Origin: Pseudomonas fluorescens
Lineage (GTDB): Bacteria > Pseudomonadota > Gammaproteobacteria > Pseudomonadales > Pseudomonadaceae
Reading direction: 5' to 3'
Assembly: GCF_001623525.1 (NCBI RefSeq)
Contig: NZ_CP015225.1
Location: 2,914,001 to 2,978,000 of the forward strand
Length of the DNA stretch: 64,000 nt
Made by a program: the position numbers and the translations under genes. Below are positions 1 through 8,959 of the stretch, one piece after another (positions within the stretch are counted from its first letter, which is position 1; the number at the start of each line of letters is the position of its first letter). The notes under the pieces were generated by a model. It searched no databases and was not told where the DNA came from. It was given only the letters and a program-made list of their open reading frames with translations.

Positions 1-468
1 GTCCACCAGTTGATTCTCGACAAGCTCAAAATTGATCTCGACATCGCCGAACGCGCCGCGCAGACCGCCTACGAAACCGCGACCCACGAAGAAAACATCG
101 CCGAGAACAAATACGACACCCTGGGCCTTGAAGCTTCTTACCTCGCTGCCGGGCAAGCCCGGCGCGTGGAAGAAATACGCCAGGCCCTCGCCCTCTGCCA
201 GAACCTGACACTAAGGCCATACGACGAACAGCGCGGCATTCAGGTGGGCACGTTGATTGGTTTAGAGGATGAGGACGGTCGCCAGCAATGGCTGTTCCTG
301 GGACCGGATGCGGCGGGCTTGAAGGTCTCGCTGGTGGGCCAGCCGATCACCGTCATCACCCCTCGCTCACCGCTGGGCCGCGGCCTTTTGGGCAAGTTCG
401 AAGGGGATGAAGTAGAGATCGTGGTAGCGGGCGCCCGGCAACAGTTCGCTGTCACCGAGGCGATCTAG
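1..468 (+). CDS. GreA/GreB-family elongation-factor-like protein (5' end cut by window)
   Basis: The reading frame is open from base 1, so the true start lies left of the window; the TTG at 10 is only an internal codon. The first ~70 visible residues are rich in Glu, Ala and Leu and look like the coiled-coil arm of Gre factors. The last ~80 residues (GIQVGTLIGLEDEDG onward, ending in GDEVEIVVAG) match the C-terminal FKBP-like GreA/GreB domain. Gre factors bind the RNA polymerase secondary channel and stimulate transcript cleavage. The arm here lacks the classical [13 protein letters not shown] acidic tip that is present in the greB of this window, so a cleavage role is uncertain and an Rnk-like or other Gre-related role is possible. 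It converges on cysB with only 7 bases between the stops. Confidence 0.75.
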   Translation, partial: VHQLILDKLKIDLDIAERAAQTAYETATHEENIAENKYDTLGLEASYLAAGQARRVEEIRQALALCQNLTLRPYDEQRGIQVGTLIGLEDEDGRQQWLFLGPDAAGLKVSLVGQPITVITPRSPLGRGLLGKFEGDEVEIVVAGARQQFAVTEAI

Positions 469-475
469 AAGGGTC

Positions 476-1459
<984 letters not shown>

Positions 1460-1560
1460 TCAAAGCAGTTGGACGCCACGGGCATCAGCGACGGTATATA
1501 ACTATATGAAAGGTTTCGACAATAAATCTAGAACTTTTTATAAAAAGCCATCGTTTCGCC

Positions 1561-2061
1561 TCAGGCCTCTCCCTGGCGTCGGCGCTGTACCAGCGGTACC
1601 AGATAGACCGGCACCCGGGATAACTGCAATACCCGTGCAGCGGTTCTGCCCAAGGGGGTTTCACCGCTTGCCCCTTGGCAATGACTGCCTACGATCAGCA
1701 AGTCGACGGAGAGTTTCGCAGCCTGCTCCAGGATGACTTGGGAAGGATCGCCCTGGTACACCCTGACCGACTTGATCAGTTTCAAGTCCTGCTGCCCTTC
1801 CCCCAACTCCTCGCGGAAACTGTCGAGCACCCGCTGTTCGATATTGGCCATCACCGTATTCAGACCTTGGCGGTGAAATTCGTTCAGCGCCTGCTCGTCG
1901 AGATAGCTTTGCAACACCGACTCGGCGAACAGCCCCATCGGTTCTACCGCATGCACCACATACAACTCGGCTTCAAACGTCCGTGCTAACGCCAAGGCAT
2001 GCTGCATCACATAAGGGGCGTACAGGCCCAGGTCTGTGGCGTACAGCATCGAACGAATCAT
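1561..2061 (-). CDS. universal stress protein (UspA family)
   Basis: A 166-residue single-domain USP. It starts MIRSMLYATDLG, the typical beta-1 strand with Asp, and near the C-terminus carries GSHCQGASGETPLGRTAARVL-like spacing, matching the G-x2-G-x9-G-(S/T) nucleotide-binding signature in part. Such proteins are cytoplasmic, often dimeric, and linked to stress survival; the specific role here cannot be read from sequence. A strong Shine-Dalgarno (GAGGAGG) precedes the ATG at 2061. It sits alone between cysB and the nucleotidase, on the same strand as both. Confidence 0.9.
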   Translation of the reverse strand: MIRSMLYATDLGLYAPYVMQHALALARTFEAELYVVHAVEPMGLFAESVLQSYLDEQALNEFHRQGLNTVMANIEQRVLDSFREELGEGQQDLKLIKSVRVYQGDPSQVILEQAAKLSVDLLIVGSHCQGASGETPLGRTAARVLQLSRVPVYLVPLVQRRRQGEA

Positions 2062-2157
2062 GTGACCTCCTCGCGTGCCAAAATGGCGGAGATTGATTCA
2101 GCTTAGCAGCGCCCAGGGGACTGCGACGTGCGGCTTGACGTCCCGGACCAAGGGCAG

Positions 2158-3063
2158 TCAGGGCTTCACTTCGTTACTGATACCGTGGGGCACGTGACCG
2201 GTGGCGACCACCTCCCGGGCCAGTTCGCAATGGCCGGTCTGGTCATCGAAAAAAACATCGGCGGCGAAGGCTTCGAGGAAGGCCGATTTGGTCAGGCCAC
2301 CCAAGAACAACGACTCGTCCAGGCGAATATCCCACTCACGCAAGGTCCGGATGACCCGCTCGTGGGCCGGTGCCGAACGGGCCGTCACCAACGCCGTACG
2401 AATGGGGCAGGCGTCCTCGGGAAACTCGCGCTGCAGTGCATTGAGCGCCGCCAGGAACCCCTTGAACGGCCCGCCTCGCAGCGGCTCGCGGGCGGCCTGT
2501 CGCTCGCTGGCCTGGAAGGCCTCCAACCCATCGGCCTGATAGACGCGTTCCGACTCATCGGAAAACAGCACGGCATCGCCGTCGAAGGCAATGCGCAGTT
2601 CCTCGCTGGCCGCGCGACTGGCACCACCCGACAGGATGGTCGCGGCGGCAAACCCGGCGTCCAGGGCACTGCGCACGTCTTCAGCGTGGGTGGACAAAAA
2701 GAGATCACAACCGAACGCCTTGAGGTACGGGTACGGGCTGCGACCGCCCACGAAAGCCGCGCGCGAGATCGCCAGCCCATAATGATGGATCGAGTTGAAC
2801 ACCCGAAGGCCGGTGTCGGCGCTGTTGCGCGAAACCAGGATGACTTCGACCCGGGCACGCCCCAGGTGCTCGTTAAGGCTCAGCAGCTTTTGCACCAGGG
2901 CGAAGGCGTCGCCGGGTGCCAGGACTTCGTCCTCATGCTCGATCTGGTATTGCCGGTAGGCTTCGACACCACTCGACAAGTACACCTTGTGGCTTTCCCT
3001 CAGGTCGAACAGCGCCCGCGACGAAATCGCCAGCACCAGTTTGTCGTCGATGTTGTTTGCCAT
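2158..3063 (-). CDS. cytosolic 5'-nucleotidase I-like protein
   Basis: A 301-residue protein matching the bacterial 5'-nucleotidase family related to cN-I (PF06189 type). Visible family hallmarks are the N-terminal LVLAISSRALFDL segment, the VILVSRNSADTGLRVFNSI block, and a C-terminal DVFFDDQTGHCE motif with acidic residues expected to hold a metal ion. Members dephosphorylate nucleoside 5'-monophosphates in the cytoplasm; substrate preference is unknown here. The ATG at 3063 is 20 bases from the stop of the upstream reductase gene on the same strand, so the two are probably co-transcribed. Confidence 0.85.
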   Translation of the reverse strand: MANNIDDKLVLAISSRALFDLRESHKVYLSSGVEAYRQYQIEHEDEVLAPGDAFALVQKLLSLNEHLGRARVEVILVSRNSADTGLRVFNSIHHYGLAISRAAFVGGRSPYPYLKAFGCDLFLSTHAEDVRSALDAGFAAATILSGGASRAASEELRIAFDGDAVLFSDESERVYQADGLEAFQASERQAAREPLRGGPFKGFLAALNALQREFPEDACPIRTALVTARSAPAHERVIRTLREWDIRLDESLFLGGLTKSAFLEAFAADVFFDDQTGHCELAREVVATGHVPHGISNEVKP

Positions 3064-3083
3064 ACCGCTCCCCTTTTGCCCGC

Positions 3084-4037
3084 TCAGCGGTTATATCGGT
3101 CCACGAACGCCAACGCCTGGTACAAGGCTTCGATTTTCGGCAGCTCACACCCTGCCGCTTTCGCTGCCGCCAATGGCCGGCCGTAGATCGCGTCCAGTTC
3201 CAGCACACGCTTGTGGGAATAATCGTGGTACATGCTCGGCCAGTAGTCGGGCATCTTCTCGGTCATCGTGAACAGATACTCGGCATAACCCGGCGCGATA
3301 TGATGCCCGCAGGCTTGCGCACCGCGGACCACCTCCCCCATCAGTGCCTGGATCAATTCGCGGCTATGGTCGTTGGCCATCAACGGCGTGGTACTGGCGC
3401 CCAACAGGACCGAAAGACCGTTGTACGGCACATTCCACACCAGCTTCTGCCAGCGGGCCTGTTGCAGGCCCGGCATGGCCTGGGCGTCGATACCGGCGCT
3501 GCGGAACAACGTCGCCGCCTCTTCGACGATCACCATGCGTTGTGCCTGATCGGCGCAAGGCCCACTGTGATAACCGACGTTGACCGCGCCCAGGGCCTGG
3601 TGGGTGACGACACCAGGGCCGACGCGATGCACGCAGATCAGGCACAGGCCGCCCAACAGGTGCAACGAATCGGGCAACAAAGGGCGAAGATCGTCTTCGA
3701 CATCCAGGCCGTTCTGCAGCAAAAGGACTTTTGCCCCCTCAGCGGCAGCCTGGGTAATGACCGGGGCCAGCTCGGTATTGCTGGTGGTCTTGGCGCCAAC
3801 CAGCAGCCAGTCGCAGGGCGGCATGTCGGCTGCCGAGCGATACGCCTGGACGGGGTTGAGGGCCAGCGTACCGTGGACCGCGCTGTCGATCCGCAAACCG
3901 GCTTCGGCCACGGCGGCAAATTCGCTGCGCAGCAAGAAGTGCACGTCAAAACCGGCACGCGCCAGCATCACGCCGTAGAACCCACCGATCGCCCCGGTGC
4001 CGATCATCCCGATCCGCGGTTTCACGCCTGCCTGCAT
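3084..4037 (-). CDS. putative 2-dehydropantoate 2-reductase (PanE/ApbA family)
   Basis: A 317-residue NAD(P)-dependent reductase. Residues ~7-20 carry the Rossmann motif GMIGTGAIGGFYG. The ketopantoate reductase C-terminal helical domain follows, with the conserved KLVWNVPYNGLSVLLGA block containing the catalytic-type Lys and Asn. The start was set at ATG 4037, because AGGAG lies eight bases upstream; a longer in-frame extension to 4106 has no ribosome site and no family similarity. PanE reduces 2-dehydropantoate to pantoate for coenzyme A, but Pseudomonas often carries several paralogues, so the true substrate is uncertain. It is followed by the nucleotidase gene 20 bases downstream. Confidence 0.85.
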   Translation of the reverse strand: MQAGVKPRIGMIGTGAIGGFYGVMLARAGFDVHFLLRSEFAAVAEAGLRIDSAVHGTLALNPVQAYRSAADMPPCDWLLVGAKTTSNTELAPVITQAAAEGAKVLLLQNGLDVEDDLRPLLPDSLHLLGGLCLICVHRVGPGVVTHQALGAVNVGYHSGPCADQAQRMVIVEEAATLFRSAGIDAQAMPGLQQARWQKLVWNVPYNGLSVLLGASTTPLMANDHSRELIQALMGEVVRGAQACGHHIAPGYAEYLFTMTEKMPDYWPSMYHDYSHKRVLELDAIYGRPLAAAKAAGCELPKIEALYQALAFVDRYNR

Positions 4038-4305
4038 CTTTGCAACTCTCCTGGTAAAAAGTCCTTGCACACTATCAGCGCGAGCGGCATGGCATGCAAT
4101 CATCATTACATCTGCTCACGAATCTGCTGCAGAGCCATCGCCAAGGCCTTTTCCCCCGCCTATAGGGCATTAAACCCGTCCCAGCCCATTGTCGAGCCCC
4201 CTCGTAACGCGATAAGGTTCGGCTCCCCGACGCGCTTAAAATCCGCTGTGCACCGCCGCGCGGGGATCGCTGGCGGCCGGCACCCGTGACCTGACGAGTA
4301 ACACG

Positions 4306-5382
4306 ATGGCTGATTTACCGATCAACGACCTTAACGTCGCCTCCAACGAGACCCTCATCACGCCTGACCAGCTCAAGCGCGATATTCCCCTGAGCGACGC
4401 TGCCCTGCGCACCGTGACCAAGGGCCGGGAAGTCATCCGCAACATCCTGGACGGCACCGATCATCGCCTGTTCGTGGTCATCGGGCCCTGCTCGATCCAT
4501 GACATCAAGGCCGCCCACGAATACGCCGAGCGCCTGAAGGTGCTGGCTGCGGAAGTCTCCGACACCTTGTACCTGGTCATGCGGGTGTATTTCGAGAAGC
4601 CCCGGACCACCGTCGGCTGGAAAGGCCTGATCAACGACCCGTACCTGGATGACTCCTTCAAGATCCAGGACGGCCTGCACATCGGTCGTCAGTTGCTGCT
4701 GGACCTGGCGGAAATGGGCCTGCCGACGGCCACCGAAGCCCTGGACCCGATATCGCCGCAATACTTGCAGGACCTGATCAGCTGGTCGGCCATCGGCGCG
4801 CGCACCACAGAATCCCAGACCCACCGCGAAATGGCCTCCGGCCTGTCGTCGGCGGTGGGCTTCAAGAACGGCACCGACGGTGGCCTCACCGTGGCGATCA
4901 ACGCCTTGCAGTCGGTCTCCAGCCCACACCGTTTCCTGGGCATCAACCAGGAAGGCGGCGTGTCGATCGTCACCACCAAGGGCAACGCCTATGGTCACGT
5001 GGTACTGCGCGGCGGCAACGGCAAGCCGAACTACGATTCGGTCAGCGTCGCGCTGTGTGAACAGGCGCTGAACAAAGCCAAGATCAAGCCGAACATCATG
5101 GTCGACTGCAGCCACGCCAACTCCAACAAGGACCCGGCACTGCAGCCGCTGGTGATGGAGAACGTGGCCAACCAGATCCTGGAAGGCAACCAGTCGATTA
5201 TCGGCCTGATGGTCGAAAGCCACTTGAATTGGGGCTGCCAAGCCATTCCGAAAGACCTCGCCGACTTGCAGTACGGCGTCTCCATCACCGATGCCTGCAT
5301 CGACTGGAGTGCCACCGAGAACACCCTGCGCAGCATGCATGCCAAGCTCAAGGATGTTCTGCCGAAGCGTCAGCGCGGTTAA
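4306..5382 (+). CDS. 3-deoxy-7-phosphoheptulonate (DAHP) synthase, class I
   Basis: A 358-residue class I DAHP synthase, normal length for AroF/AroG/AroH. It joins phosphoenolpyruvate and erythrose 4-phosphate in the first step of the shikimate pathway. Motifs seen: VIGPCSIHD (~62-70) with the metal-binding Cys, FEKPRTTVGWKG (~90-101) binding PEP, and VDCSHANSNKD near residue 268 with the metal-ligand His. Feedback type (Tyr, Phe or Trp) cannot be assigned reliably, so no letter is given. The ATG at 4306 lacks a strong Shine-Dalgarno. The gene is monocistronic and ends near a bidirectional terminator at ~5500. Confidence 0.93.
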   Translation: MADLPINDLNVASNETLITPDQLKRDIPLSDAALRTVTKGREVIRNILDGTDHRLFVVIGPCSIHDIKAAHEYAERLKVLAAEVSDTLYLVMRVYFEKPRTTVGWKGLINDPYLDDSFKIQDGLHIGRQLLLDLAEMGLPTATEALDPISPQYLQDLISWSAIGARTTESQTHREMASGLSSAVGFKNGTDGGLTVAINALQSVSSPHRFLGINQEGGVSIVTTKGNAYGHVVLRGGNGKPNYDSVSVALCEQALNKAKIKPNIMVDCSHANSNKDPALQPLVMENVANQILEGNQSIIGLMVESHLNWGCQAIPKDLADLQYGVSITDACIDWSATENTLRSMHAKLKDVLPKRQRG

Positions 5383-5386
5383 AAAA

Positions 5387-5476
5387 CATCGCAGCCTCGT
5401 TTCACTCGACAACTCCTACACAGCTCCTGCACATGTTTGGAGCGGGGATGTAGGAGTTGGCGAAGCCTGCGATCCT
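5387..5476. repeat. REP-type palindrome pair (CAACTCCTACA / TGTAGGAGTTG type)
   Basis: CAACTCCTACA (about 5410-5420) and TGTAGGAGTTG (about 5450-5460) face each other. The right arm continues into GCGAAGCCTGCGATCC, and a degenerate form of that tail lies on the left. This is a different REP class from the GAGGGAGCTTGCTCC pairs elsewhere in the window. It sits just after the DAHP synthase gene. Confidence 0.7.
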
Positions 5477-5493
5477 TTACTTTCCTCAAGGCA

Positions 5494-5530
5494 TAAAAAA
5501 ACGCCGTGCTCTTCAGCCCGGCGTTTTTTA
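5494..5530. terminator. bidirectional rho-independent terminator
   Basis: AACGCCG (from 5500) pairs with CGGCGTT (to 5525) around a 12-base loop, with A-runs on the left and T-runs on the right. It can end both the DAHP synthase transcript (plus) and the GNAT transcript (minus), which converge here. Confidence 0.88.
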
Positions 5531-5546
5531 TTGGGAATCCTTTTTC

Positions 5547-5828
5547 TCAGAGTTTCGCCGCGTGCCGCTGGTGACGCTCCATGTAGCGCTCCACGTAGGA
5601 GCAAGATGGGATCACCGTGTAGCCCATTTCTTCGGCGTACTGCAGCGCACTTTCGGTCAACGCCGCCGCGATGCCCCGGCCGCGCAAGGCGTTGGGCACG
5701 AAGGTGCGATAGATATCCAGGGTCTGCTTGCCCAGGTCCATATAGGTCAGATAAGCACGATGACCGTCCACGTTGGTCTCGAACTGATGACCAGCCTGGT
5801 CATGGTGGATGGTAACCGCCTCGCTCAT
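5547..5828 (-). CDS. small GNAT-type N-acetyltransferase (YidJ-like fold)
   Basis: A 93-residue protein of the short GCN5-related acetyltransferase family (PF14542 type). The acetyl-CoA-binding loop appears as NALRGRGIAAALTESAL (residues ~47-63), preceded by the beta strand LDIYRTFV. The start is the ATG at 5828 because AGGAG lies five bases upstream; the GTG one codon before is less well placed. The acceptor substrate is not known for this family. It converges on the DAHP synthase gene and shares its terminator. Confidence 0.82.
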   Translation of the reverse strand: MSEAVTIHHDQAGHQFETNVDGHRAYLTYMDLGKQTLDIYRTFVPNALRGRGIAAALTESALQYAEEMGYTVIPSCSYVERYMERHQRHAAKL

Positions 5829-6310
5829 CACTACTCCTCGCGGGTCTGAATGCCGACCCCTACCTTACCGATGTTTTTCCGGCGAAGGAACATCTACGCC
5901 ACCCCGTGCCGTCCTGGTCACCGAGCGCCAAAATCGATCCGCTCAAACCCGAGCACGTCGTGAATAGTAGGCACCAATGACGCAAATGCTCAAGGCACGC
6001 CTGTCATCGAAGGGGTAAACCTCGTCGGGTTTATCGATTGAGCGCCATCGTCGCGCTGTAGTCGGTCACGGTGCAATAGCTGAACATCGCCAGTTGTTGA
6101 GTCTTGAGACGAGCGCGCGTAGTTAAAGTCACCGCCAATACCAATAAAGATGCCTGGGGCATTGCACAAAAAATGTACAAAAGTGTAGGTGAATCAATAA
6201 ACAACGACGTTAGCGAGGGCTGCTAGAGTTCTCCGCCGCCACGGAACTTTTTTTCGTCGACGTGCTCCAGCCAAGGGCTTTGGGCTGTATATTTTTTAAA
6301 CACCCCTTAG
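5829..6310. other. long intergenic region with no recognised gene
   Basis: About 480 bases between the GNAT gene and the oprI promoter. I saw no open frame with family similarity, no REP pair and no RNA-like structure that I can name. The left ~300 bases have coding-like GC content and may be decayed coding sequence; the right part (from about 6160) is AT-rich and leads into the oprI promoter. Confidence 0.4.
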
Positions 6311-6315
6311 AAAAG

Positions 6316-6344
6316 TTGCTCGAAAAAGAATCACCGCCTACAAT
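6316..6344 (+). promoter_or_regulatory. sigma-70-type promoter of oprI
   Basis: TTGCTC at 6316-6321 and TACAAT at 6339-6344 are separated by exactly 17 bases. The region upstream is A/T-rich, as in an UP element. Transcription starting near 6350 would give a leader of about 110 bases before the oprI ATG at 6464. oprI is among the most strongly expressed Pseudomonas genes, consistent with a near-consensus promoter. Confidence 0.75.
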
Positions 6345-6463
6345 TTTTTTGCTTCTTGCGCTACGTCAGTTTACTTACTACAAGTAATGGGTAGTATGTA
6401 CGCCGGCTAACTCCTCAGTCTGGGGAGACAGTCACTAATAGAATGTCCTTGAAGGGGAACACG

Positions 6464-6715
6464 ATGAACAACGTTCTGAAATTCTCTGCTCTGGCCCTGG
6501 CCGCAGTTCTGGCTACCGGTTGCAGCAGCGCATCGAAAGAAACCGAAGCACGTCTGACTGCTACCGAAGACGCAGCAGCTCGCTCCCAGGCTCGTGCAGA
6601 CGAAGCTTACCGTAAAGCTGATGAAGCTCTGGCTGCTGCTCAAAAAGCACAACAGACTGCTGACGAAGCTAACGAGCGTGCTCTGCGCATGCTGGAAAAA
6701 GCTAGCCGCAAGTAA
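6464..6715 (+). CDS. oprI: major outer membrane lipoprotein OprI
   Basis: An 83-residue protein with a lipoprotein signal peptide (residues 1-19) and lipobox LATGC, Cys20 being lipidated. The mature part is an Ala/Glu/Lys-rich alpha helix with heptad-like repeats and a C-terminal Lys (ASRK). Length and sequence match Pseudomonas OprI, the Braun lipoprotein homologue that tethers the outer membrane to peptidoglycan. The start is the ATG at 6464, with AAGGGG upstream, rather than the in-frame codon at 6443, because the signal peptide begins there. A strong promoter lies at 6316-6344 and a terminator at 6738-6768. The neighbouring convergent gene encodes an L,D-transpeptidase, also a cell-wall enzyme. 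Confidence 0.96.
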   Translation: MNNVLKFSALALAAVLATGCSSASKETEARLTATEDAAARSQARADEAYRKADEALAAAQKAQQTADEANERALRMLEKASRK

Positions 6716-6737
6716 TAGTCCCCCGGGATTGTTATCG

Positions 6738-6768
6738 AGCCGACCCATTTTTGGGTCGGCTTTTTTTT
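6738..6768 (+). terminator. rho-independent terminator of oprI
   Basis: GCCGACCCA (6739-6747) pairs with TGGGTCGGC (6752-6760), followed by eight T residues. It lies 23 bases after the oprI stop. Confidence 0.92.
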
Positions 6769-6804
6769 GGGTTCGAGAGCGGCTGCCCGGTGTTTTCCCA
6801 AGCA

Positions 6805-6842
6805 ATAAAAAACCCGCCGACATCGCGAAACGTCGGCGGGTT
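6805..6842 (-). terminator. terminator of the L,D-transpeptidase gene
   Basis: AACCCGCCGAC (6811-6821) pairs with GTCGGCGGGTT (6832-6842). On the minus strand the stem is followed by a T-run (the AAAAAA before 6811). It lies just past the transpeptidase stop. Confidence 0.88.
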
Positions 6843-6855
6843 GTTGTCGAGTCTT

Positions 6856-7827
6856 TTATTGCTGCAAGTCGATCGGCGCGCTCGTGACCATCGGTGCTGA
6901 GGTATTCGGAACAGCGATTTCCACCGGCATGCCATCTTCGGCCGCCACCACGTCCCGCACCACGTCCCAGTTCATGCGCAAGTTGCTGGTGATGTCTTCA
7001 CGCTTGAGCATCGCGTTGATCACTGAGGTGTGCTTGTCCACCACCGACGGGTTGCCCTTGTCGTCCAGCGGTGTGTGAGCCTCCAAGTACACCTTGCCAC
7101 CGCTCAACCCCAGCTTGTAGGGGTCGTTGATGATCCGCACCGATGTGCCCACCGGCACCATGCCGGCCATTTCCAGCACGTTATTGTTGAACATCCGGAA
7201 GCAGCCGTGGCTGGTGCGCATGCCGATGCCGAACTTCTTGTTCGAACCATGGATCAGGTAGCCCGGGGTGCCCAGGGTGAACTTGAAGGGCCCCAGCGGG
7301 TTATCAGGGCCGGCGGGCACGACGTTCGGCAGCGGGTCGCCGTCGGCGGCGTGTTCGGCCTTGATCGATGCCGGCGGGGTCCAGGTCGGGTTCGGCGTCT
7401 TGGCGATGATGCTGGTGTGGGCGATCGGCGATCCCCAGCCCTCACGCCCGATCCCCAGCGGGAAGGTGTAGACCACGTTCCGCCCCTTGGGGAAATAGTA
7501 GAGACGGTACTCGGCAAGGTTGATCACGATGCCTTCGCGCGGGCCCGGCGGCAGGATGAAACGAGTCGGCAGCACGATCTCGGTGCCTGCGCCCGGCAAC
7601 CAGGGATCGACCCCCGGGTTGGCGGCGACCATCTCGCTGTAGCCCAGGTCATAGGTGGTGCCCAGGTCGGCGAAGGTGTCTTCGTATTTGGCCTTGATAA
7701 CCTGCACCTGGCCAACGATGTCTTCACCCGGTGGTGGCAGAGGCAGCTCCAGGGCGGCAACGTGGCCCGCCATACACAGGGCGGCAAGAGACAGGCAGCG
7801 GGCGACGGCAGGCAAGCGCGGCAACAT
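6856..7827 (-). CDS. L,D-transpeptidase with LysM domain (YkuD/ErfK family)
   Basis: A 323-residue secreted enzyme. Residues 1-25 form a signal peptide ending in AGHVAA. A LysM-like peptidoglycan-binding module follows (~40-85; TFADLGTTYDLGYSEMVAAN). The YkuD catalytic domain (~95-230) carries YLIHGSN and the active-site block SHGCFRM with the catalytic Cys and His. The start is the ATG at 7827, since AAGGA lies eight bases upstream and the signal peptide begins there; the longer reading to 7887 adds no family sequence. By family it forms 3-3 peptidoglycan cross-links or attaches lipoprotein; its neighbour oprI is the obvious candidate substrate, but that is inference. Confidence 0.92.
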   Translation of the reverse strand: MLPRLPAVARCLSLAALCMAGHVAALELPLPPPGEDIVGQVQVIKAKYEDTFADLGTTYDLGYSEMVAANPGVDPWLPGAGTEIVLPTRFILPPGPREGIVINLAEYRLYYFPKGRNVVYTFPLGIGREGWGSPIAHTSIIAKTPNPTWTPPASIKAEHAADGDPLPNVVPAGPDNPLGPFKFTLGTPGYLIHGSNKKFGIGMRTSHGCFRMFNNNVLEMAGMVPVGTSVRIINDPYKLGLSGGKVYLEAHTPLDDKGNPSVVDKHTSVINAMLKREDITSNLRMNWDVVRDVVAAEDGMPVEIAVPNTSAPMVTSAPIDLQQ

Positions 7828-7993
7828 CCAGGAAATCCTTCGCAGATCGAACAAGGGGTGATGAAAACGGCGATTGTACACTGCCACCTGTTATTTCGGG
7901 GAGAGCGGCAATCAAGCGTCCGATGCACAGCATTTTGTTCGGCATTCACCCCGCGCCCTGTGGGAGCCGCGGGTCATGGCACGCGAGAAGGGA

Positions 7994-8287
7994 TTACAAC
8001 TCGAACCGCAGCTCCGGCCAGATCGGCGATGTGCCGCGCTTCTGGGACTCCAGGATCGCCCGGCACAACGAGCACAGGCGATGATCCTGGAAAATCTTGC
8101 GATCGACGCTCGACCAGCGCGGTTGGGCCGGCAGCAGGCTGCCGCAGAGAGTCCGATCGGCCGAGCCACCGAGTTCCAACTGCCGGGTCACCAGGTGCAC
8201 CCGCACTTCCTGGCAGGCGAACAGATCCAGCTGCTCGTCAGGCTCGATCAGTTGGTAGGCAAACAGGGACCAGGCGGGACGCGGCAT
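7994..8287 (-). CDS. conserved small protein of unknown function
   Basis: A 97-residue protein that I do not place in a functional family. It begins MPRPAWSLFAYQLI and ends with a Cys pair in DHRLCSLCRAILESQ, followed by TSPIWPELRFEL. The CxxC could bind metal. There is no signal peptide or membrane segment. The ATG at 8287 has GGAG six bases upstream. It lies on the minus strand between the L,D-transpeptidase and tesA genes, in line with both, and may be transcribed with tesA (56 bases apart). Confidence 0.7.
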   Translation of the reverse strand: MPRPAWSLFAYQLIEPDEQLDLFACQEVRVHLVTRQLELGGSADRTLCGSLLPAQPRWSSVDRKIFQDHRLCSLCRAILESQKRGTSPIWPELRFEL

Positions 8288-8343
8288 CGGGGGCTCCAAA
8301 TCGGGGGCGCCACATTAGCCGAAAGCCCGCCGGTAGAAAAGCG

Positions 8344-8949
8344 TCAAAGCAGCGGTTTCAGTGTTGGCCATACATTTTCCAGCAACTTGCCCTGGGCCGC
8401 GACGGACGGGTGCAATCCGTCGCCTTGCATCATGGTCGGGATGCCACCGACGTCCTTGAGAAAAAACGGCACCAGGGGGACTTTTTTTTCCTCGGCCAGG
8501 GTGCTGTAGACCCGGGCAAAGGCTTCGGTGTAGCGCCGTCCGTAATTGGGTGGCAGTTGCATACCCAGCAAAAGCACCTGGGCACCGCTGGCGCGAGCGC
8601 TGTCGATCATCGCTGCAAGGTTTTGTTGCAATTGTGTTGGCGGTTGTCCGCGCAAGCCATCGTTGCCGCCCAGCTCCAGGATCACCAGGTCCGGCTTATG
8701 GGCTGCAAGCAGCGCCGGCAGCCGCGCCTGGCCTCCGGCGCTGGTGTCGCCACTGATGGAGGCATTGACCACTTTATCGTCAAAACCCTCGGCCTTGAGC
8801 CGTTGTTCGAGCAACGACACCCACCCTTGCCGGGTATCCAGGCCGAAAGCCGCGCTGATACTATCGCCAACGATCAGGACTGTACCCGCCGCTGCGTTCT
8901 GGGCCATGCACATCAAGGCCAGGCCGGCACTCAAAAACCACACACGCAT
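8344..8949 (-). CDS. tesA: TesA: periplasmic acyl-CoA thioesterase I / arylesterase / lysophospholipase
   Basis: A 201-residue SGNH/GDSL hydrolase. A signal peptide (residues 1-21, ending AAAG) is followed by block I VGDSISAAFG with the nucleophile Ser, block III GGNDGLRG, and block V DGLHPS with the catalytic Asp and His. TesA is a periplasmic multifunctional esterase. The start is the ATG at 8949. It is divergent from the ABC transporter gene, with only ten bases between the two starts, the same gene order as tesA-ybbA-ybbP in E. coli. Each promoter must therefore lie within the other gene. Confidence 0.94.
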   Translation of the reverse strand: MRVWFLSAGLALMCMAQNAAAGTVLIVGDSISAAFGLDTRQGWVSLLEQRLKAEGFDDKVVNASISGDTSAGGQARLPALLAAHKPDLVILELGGNDGLRGQPPTQLQQNLAAMIDSARASGAQVLLLGMQLPPNYGRRYTEAFARVYSTLAEEKKVPLVPFFLKDVGGIPTMMQGDGLHPSVAAQGKLLENVWPTLKPLL

Positions 8950-8959
8950 CGGATTCTCC

